A program made the translations under genes and the position numbers. DNA of 64,000 bases from Cryptomeria japonica (taxonomy: Eukaryota > Streptophyta > Pinopsida > Cupressales > Cupressaceae), in the NCBI RefSeq assembly GCF_030272615.1, contig NC_081408.1, forward strand, positions 339,856,793-339,920,792. Direction: 5' to 3'. Shown here piece after piece: positions 58,485 to 64,000 of this stretch. Below the pieces are notes generated by a model that saw only the letters and a program-made list of their open reading frames with translations, did not search any database and had not been told where the DNA came from. Within the stretch, counting starts at the first letter, position 1, and every line of letters starts with the position of its first letter.

Positions 58485-58829
58485 AGTGTCTTGAGGAGAA
58501 ATGTGGAACCCCATTCATGGTTTGGAGGAGAAATATGGCACCCTGTTTGTGGTTTGGTAGAGAAAATGAAGAAAAATCATGGCTATCATGGGAGAATAAG
58601 ACCCAATTTTTTTAAAAAAAAATTTTTGACAGGTACCGCATACGCAGTCTTTTAGGGCTTATTAGCGCGTATGTGCTCAATTTCCTATTAGTAGCATGTA
58701 CATGCTCATTTTCCTAAAGGTAGCACATATGCACTACCTTTTCTAGGCTTGGGAACATTGGACCTGAGTGCATATGCGGTGATTTCAAATTTGTTTTTCC
58801 ATGTTTTTTTGGGTGGTGTCCACTTTCTG

Positions 58830-58853
58830 ACCACCATTTTTGTGCACTTACCC
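58830..58853 (-). repeat. Right terminal inverted repeat, copy 2
   Basis: The minus strand reads GGGTAAGTGCACAAAAATGG, one change from copy 1. Confidence 0.82.
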
Positions 58854-58857
58854 AACA

Positions 58858-59945
58858 ACATTCAAGAAAACAAACAACACCAAAAATTCCACATGTAGAG
58901 GAGAAGATAGAAGAGAGCTTGAAAATGTTGATCCATTAATCAGAAAATCACCTGCCTCAAGAAAAACTGGGCTATCATAGCCTGAAGAGAGGGGTTTAGC
59001 CATGACGCTCATAACCACCAAGGTGAAGCTAGCAAAAAGAACAACTTCCACTTATAGAACAAAGTCCAACAACTTAAGAAAAAACCCATTTCTCTTAGCT
59101 GGAGAAAAGTGTTTTCGCAAGCCCCCATAACCTAAAGATCTAGGAGAAAGGTCTCCTCTAAAACCCCAACAGTCCAGAAAAAGGACAACAACAAGCATCC
59201 AGCAGCACCACCCAACCTCCATGGCAGCACTTAACTCCACCTCTATAAGAGAGAATTTGTCTCCAACACTGTCCTTCTTGGCCTCTAAATAAGGAAGGGC
59301 CACCTCAATAAGGCAAGTTGGAGAAAACCCAGACAGCATAGAGAGGGCGTACCAATAGAATCTGCAAACAAAAGAAAGACTGGGCTGAAGAGGACAACCC
59401 CTCCACAGATCTTCAACAAATATTGAGGGAGTAGAAAATGCTACCTCCCTTAGGCCTTGAGCCAGAGTTTCAGAAAGAATATCTCCTCCTTGGCAAAAAA
59501 AAGAGGAGCAGTGGGCATAAAAACCCTAAGGCCCAAAATATTAGAAGCCTAAACATCAACAAGGAGAAGAGAAAAAGCATAGAAAGGGGCTTTCATAGCC
59601 TCGAGATTATCCTGGGACACTTCATTGCAGGGAATCCCAAAAACACAGTGAGGAGCCATCATCACCACAGTCCACCAAATTACCAAACGATTTATGGACA
59701 ATGATAGGCAAAGCATGGCTAGAAAACACCATTGCCCCTAAATCCTCACAACACCCTCTCTGGTCTAAAAACCCCACCCACTCCACCAAGGCACTAAGCA
59801 GGGAAAGGGGGAAAGGGATGGTAGTAGGATCGTGAAGGAACCCAAGACATGTTGCCCACCATTTGGGTCACCTTCATCTTCCTCCCCTGCAGCATCTCAC
59901 ACAACCCTAGCCGCCTCTGCCCCTTGCATTTTGTCCATATTGATT
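58858..59945 (-). mobile_element. 5' half of the LINE-tailed element, copy 2
   Basis: It extends about 240 bp further upstream than copy 1, adding a GC-rich start (GGCAGAGGCGGCTAGGGTTG on the minus strand) that looks like a LINE 5' leader. Upstream of it the DNA is AT-rich. AATGAAT stands near both ends (about 59949-59955 and 45289-45295), a possible but weak target duplication. Confidence 0.45.
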
Positions 59946-60821
59946 TGATTCATTGTAAATTATTATTAGTTAGAAAATTAGTAAATAAAAATATCTAAAA
60001 TAAACATATAGTGCAATACTATCCATGCATTATGTTATTATTATTATAAAGCTATTATTATTTTTTTAACTAATTCTTTAATGGTTCAACTATTTTCATA
60101 TTTTAAAATCAAATAATTAGGTTTATTTTAGCATTATCTCTTCAATATTTTGGTTGTGAATTAAGTTTAGGCATAAATACAATGTTGTTCAAGGTTTTTT
60201 GTAACCATTTTTTTTCTTAAACTATTCTACAAGTTTTTCTCCTGTGTCTGAATTTTCTAAATATACATACCTTAATTTTTTAAATGCCATGGCTATTACT
60301 ATTCCATTTTCCATTTCCTTTTCCTTTTCAATTTTAAAAAAATTTTCATATCTCCATGAAAAATAATTAAGGCTTCTTGGGTTTTACTTTCTCATATTTT
60401 TTTTATTTGTATCAATATTCAATGCCTCTTGATGTATGTGATCTAGTTCCCTCTATGACTGGTTATCTATATTACTGTTCACATGTATGTATAAGAGAAA
60501 AATATACATAGTAAAATTTAGATTGTATAAATTTTTCATTTAATTTTGTATCCATTTTTAAATTAAAAAATTACTAGAGTTAAATATTAGCAAAGAATGA
60601 AATCTTGTGTCAAATGTGTTATTCTATTAGCCTTAGCATTATTTGATTACACATATTCCCAAATTCAAATCATAATTACCAATTTTTACACTTCCATGCA
60701 TTTAAATTTTATTGCACCTCCAATATGTAAATATTTGTTTTGTGCACAAACATAAATGTTCTATTACCCTAACTCAATATTATTGTTGCTCTTCTCTATG
60801 TATAGTTTTAGTTAGGTTAAT
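59946..60821. other. AT-rich intergenic DNA, no gene seen
   Basis: It includes part of the 413 bp missing from copy 1 and otherwise matches 16232-16931. Confidence 0.65.
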
Positions 60822-62660
60822 GTTTTTGATAGAGATAAATAGGTTTTGAAGGGACTTGAAACCCAAAGTTTTACACGTCAAGGCAAGCAGCCAAAAATTC
60901 ATTAACCATAAGCAAAATAGGGGAAAAACCCCACAGAAAACCAACACTAAAAAACAAACTAAAAGTCTACAAAAAAATAGGAAAAGGCACTCAATTGAGA
61001 GAGTGCACCAATTCAGTATTCTTCTGAATAATCTTCTTGTTGATTTTCTCCAGATCCTCCATGATGAATCTAGAAGTACCCCGGTCCTGGCTCTGGCTCT
61101 TGGTCCTAGAATAGGGACCTAAGCTTTTCTTCCTTCTAGCAGCACTCTGGCCACCGTCCGAAGCATTATTTTTTCCCAAAGGAGGATTTCTGTATATGGG
61201 TTTGGTTTTGTAGTCGACCATCATCGCATTGATTTTCTCCAAACCTTCAATACTTTTACTCATCGCCTCCCTACTAATATCCACTAGATTATTCAGGCTG
61301 CCTTTGATGTCATTCACATACTCTTCCATCTTTTCAATTCTGCACTCATGGAAGATCTTCATACTTTCAACATCCTAAGCAACCTTCTTAATCATAGTTA
61401 TGATCTTCTCAGTTTTACTGGGCCTAGGTGACTCTATGAAAGTGTCAACAATTCCCTTAATCCGATCCTCTAAGGTTCCAATTTCCTTATCCACCCACTT
61501 CTACCAGTTCTCTTGGCCTCTAGTGACCTCCAAAATCGGGTCTTCCAACACCTTCTCCCCTTTTTTATCGCCTTCCTTCTCCTTATTTACCATCCCCTGT
61601 TTCTCGTTATCCACATTGATGGGGATATCTAACCTAATCTCATGGTCCCTATCTTTGGACCCACTTGACTTGGTCAATTTCATTTTCTTCTTTATGGGGG
61701 TCTCTAGGACTTGCATTTTCTTGCTAGTGGATTTAAATTTGCTTGCCACCAACCTTAGAGGATTGGGTTTTTAGCTACTATTAGTTCCCAGGGTCACCAA
61801 AGTCTCCCCTTCTTTCTTCGGTCTATACTCAGGGTCCTTTGAATCCTTGATATCATGTCAATACATGATAGTGCTACCCTTATACTCTTCAATCTTCATG
61901 TCGGAAACAAACTGCACCTGAGGTTTAGAGGAATAAATGTGGTTTTATCCATGGGGGAGGGTTTCACTTCATGATCTTTGCCATACTTCATGATTAACAT
62001 AATAGGCCCCTTATGAAGGACCAGATTATTTGGGTTCTTAGCATGTTTGGCTAAATTGTTATCTAAGGACGAAACCAAGTAGAAGGGGATGGATATAATT
62101 TTACCATGGCTAAAATGGTTTAAGATTGTGAAATGATAGGAGAAAATACTAGCATATTTACAATAAAGGGTGATGTACCTCATGATTAATTACACCATGT
62201 TCTCCGAAAGGGAATTTAGTTCTTTCTTGTTGTAGCCATTGTTTGCCATTTTAGAAACCCTTCATCATTCCAATTCTTGGTCAAGAAAAGCAGTGATGGC
62301 CTTCTCCCCCATTTTCCTCTGTTGGTAAAATTTATTTCCCTCCATAGAAAAACTACTAACAATGGCAACCAAGGTTTCCTCAACATGAAATTTTGCCTCA
62401 AAAGCAGCTAACACACCCTTGTTCCAACCTTTGACAAAGATTTCAGTAATTAGGGAAGAGTTACCATGAAGTCTCTCGAGATAGGGGACCATCCCACCAT
62501 AAAAAATTTCCTCCCAAACCTCCTTATTATTCTACCACTTATCATAAGTCATGTGTTCATGCCTATTCTTGTCACCACCCATTATGTTTCTCAGGCAATC
62601 CAGTCAACTATACTCAAGATGTAGAACCAGGATAAGCCAAAACCAGAAACAGGGCGAGCT
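60822..62660 (-). mobile_element. ORF1-only LINE-like element, group B, copy 2
   Basis: This duplicate of 16932-18770 has its ORF1 start at 62582 and the same LINE-type tail. Confidence 0.65.
60975..62582 (-). pseudogene. Decayed ORF1 of group B element, copy 2
   Basis: It has the same blocks as copy 1. At 61598-61600 the codon is CAG (NEKQGM), where copy 1 has TAG, so the basic region stays open from 61752 to 61501. The C-terminus differs by a frameshift near 61080. Confidence 0.6.
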
Positions 62661-63101
62661 GAAGTTTCTAGAGCTTCTCAAAGTAGTAATAATTTGAATT
62701 ACAATCCAAATGGCTTGTATCGCATCATAATTGCTGTAGGGACAATTGGACATATGTCTAATTCATTTTTTACATCTGTCTACACCATTTTAATTCATGG
62801 TTATGCTTAGGAATAAAATGTGTGATGTGTGTGTTTGAAGGCCTATTGATTATGTCTAGACAGTGTAATAAGCCCTAAGGCTTCAAGGTGTGTCAACTTG
62901 GTCAAAGGCCTTGTATGGGAATTTTATTTTTGTTTTTGGTGTTTATGGGTCTAATATTTGTGGTGTGCTCATTCTTGACATTTGGTGTGAAGGTAAGATC
63001 GAATTGTATGAAGTGGACAAAAGTTCCAGTATTGTCTTAAGCAACTTTTTTTTTAAGATTTTGAAATATTGTTATCTTGACGGTTGGTTGGTTGATTGTA
63101 T
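62661..63101. other. Intergenic, duplicate of 18771-19211
   Basis: No supported gene is seen. The frame at 62890-63138 matches the one at 19000, with substitutions that give no sign of coding constraint. Confidence 0.55.
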
Positions 63102-63128
63102 GTGTAGACACTCAAAATTTTCATGTCT

Positions 63129-63360
63129 AATTAAATAAATATTTTATTTATTTAATTATCTAAGCCTAATTCTTCTATTAATTAAATAAATCTTTATTTA
63201 TTTAATTAATTCATTTATCCTCTTCTAGCCTTATCTCTCATTTAAATAAATACATTTATTTATTTAAATTATCCCTTTCTTAAATTAAATAAATATTTTA
63301 TTTATTTAATTGATCTCATTTCTTCTATTAATTAAAAAAATCTTTATTTATTTAATTAAT
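63129..63360. repeat. Cluster of five AT-rich palindromes, copy 2
   Basis: It has the same five hairpins as 19239-19470. The fifth has one arm mismatch (TTAAAAAAAT). Confidence 0.8.
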
Positions 63361-64000
63361 TCATTAGCCTTTTTCCACCTATGACACATGTCATTCATCT
63401 CTTAATTGCTACATTACCTACCTCTTTTATTATTTTTTTATTTCTTCTACCTACCCTCTAATCCTAGCCGACCTCCTTTTTACACCTCTCAATCTTATCC
63501 CTCCATTTCATATAGTGTCTTCTATTTAAGAAGATACTTCCTTCATTATCAAAGCCTAATGACCTAATCGACAATCTTGAGGACTCGGCTACACTACGAT
63601 CCTACTTGCAACCACATTCCATTCTTTGTTGAGCTCTTGTGCACATAAAATCTGAGAGCAAATATATCAAGCAAGATCAATGGAGATAGGAAGAATGGAG
63701 ATCAAAACCCTATTGGACATGTGATGGTATCATTTTGTGATTTTTTTTTATTTACATTGTCTTAGGTAATCTTCATATGTTATGGTGGATCTTTGTTGAT
63801 TGTTAGGCTAGGGTTTAGTGGTTGGATTCATTTAGCCTTTCAATCTTGTTATTATTGTATCCATTTTCACCATATACAGTATGCATTGGGGGTGGTTGGA
63901 GGGATTAATTGGCACAAAATAAGCCTAGGGAAATGATGCCAACTAGCTAGAAGTGATCATGAATGAAATTCTTATCTTCAAAACAAACTATTGTTGCAAT
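63361..64000. other. Duplicate of 19471-20110, possible LTR body
   Basis: The match to copy 1 continues to the last base. No gene is seen. Confidence 0.5.

Larger units (their letters stand above)
45919..58853. mobile_element. Two-gene DNA transposon, copy 2
   Basis: The same GGGTAAGTGCACAAAGATGG left end and AACA flanks (45915-45918 and 58854-58857) occur as in copy 1. It is longer because it keeps three more 358-bp units and about 0.4 kb of AT-rich sequence. Its left terminal repeat matches the copy 1 right terminus without mismatch over 24 bases, so it is nearer the ancestral state there. Confidence 0.85.
42094..64000. repeat. Segmental duplication, copy 2
   Basis: This is the second copy of 1-20110. 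It is longer because it keeps 1437 bp (about 54377-55813) and 413 bp (about 59706-60118) that copy 1 lacks. The left edge given here is only where copy 1 meets the window start. The sequence just upstream (41600-42093) is LINE coding sequence that continues smoothly across 42094, so the duplication probably extends further left. Confidence 0.97.

Overview
The window looks like intergenic DNA from a large plant nuclear genome, most likely a gymnosperm. This is inferred from the density of decayed LINE and Ty3 sequence, the AT richness, GT-AG introns in the transposon genes, and no intact host gene. No rRNA, tRNA, CRISPR or bacterial-type gene was seen.

The dominant structure is a long direct duplication. 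Positions 1-20110 match 42094-64000 base for base, apart from substitutions (roughly 97-98% identity by eye in sampled blocks) and a few indels. The match runs off both window edges, so the full unit is longer. A tandem array with a 42-44 kb period is possible.

Inside each copy is the main find: a two-gene DNA transposon of 11.55 kb (3826-15377) or 12.94 kb (45919-58853). It has terminal inverted repeats starting GGGTAAGTGCAC and a 4-bp AACA target duplication. From left to right it holds subterminal GTACGC-type motifs, a CT-rich tract with a short leader exon, a small unrecognised gene, a 0.9-kb minisatellite with units in both orientations, a GA-then-CT tract, a second copy of the leader exon, a four-exon transposase pseudogene (+), a tandem array of 358-bp units, and a convergent multi-exon gene (-) of unknown function. 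The 4-bp target duplication and the D-rich core are compatible with a Sola-type element, but that name is a guess. The transposon sits inside a LINE-tailed sequence on the minus strand.

The duplicated segment also carries ORF1-only LINE-like elements: group A at 31-1812 (+) and group B at 16932-18770 (-), each repeated in copy 2. A third, group C, lies in the spacer at 39908-41400 (-). They share an N-terminal domain, a coiled-coil C-terminus (shortened in C) and a LINE-type 3' hairpin, but no reverse transcriptase. They resemble mammalian half-LINEs.

The unduplicated spacer (about 20111-42093) contains a decayed Ty3/gypsy element with both LTRs (20496-26273), two LINE fragments on the minus strand (26279-27355 and 41600-42118), a miniature TRIM retrotransposon (34168-34540), a fossil copia end (35480-36107), microsatellites, a 2.4-kb degenerate repeat field (36790-39270), and AT-rich DNA in which no gene is visible. 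All coding regions carry stops or frameshifts. In at least one case the stop is a CAG-to-TAG change seen by comparing copies, which suits methylation-driven decay.
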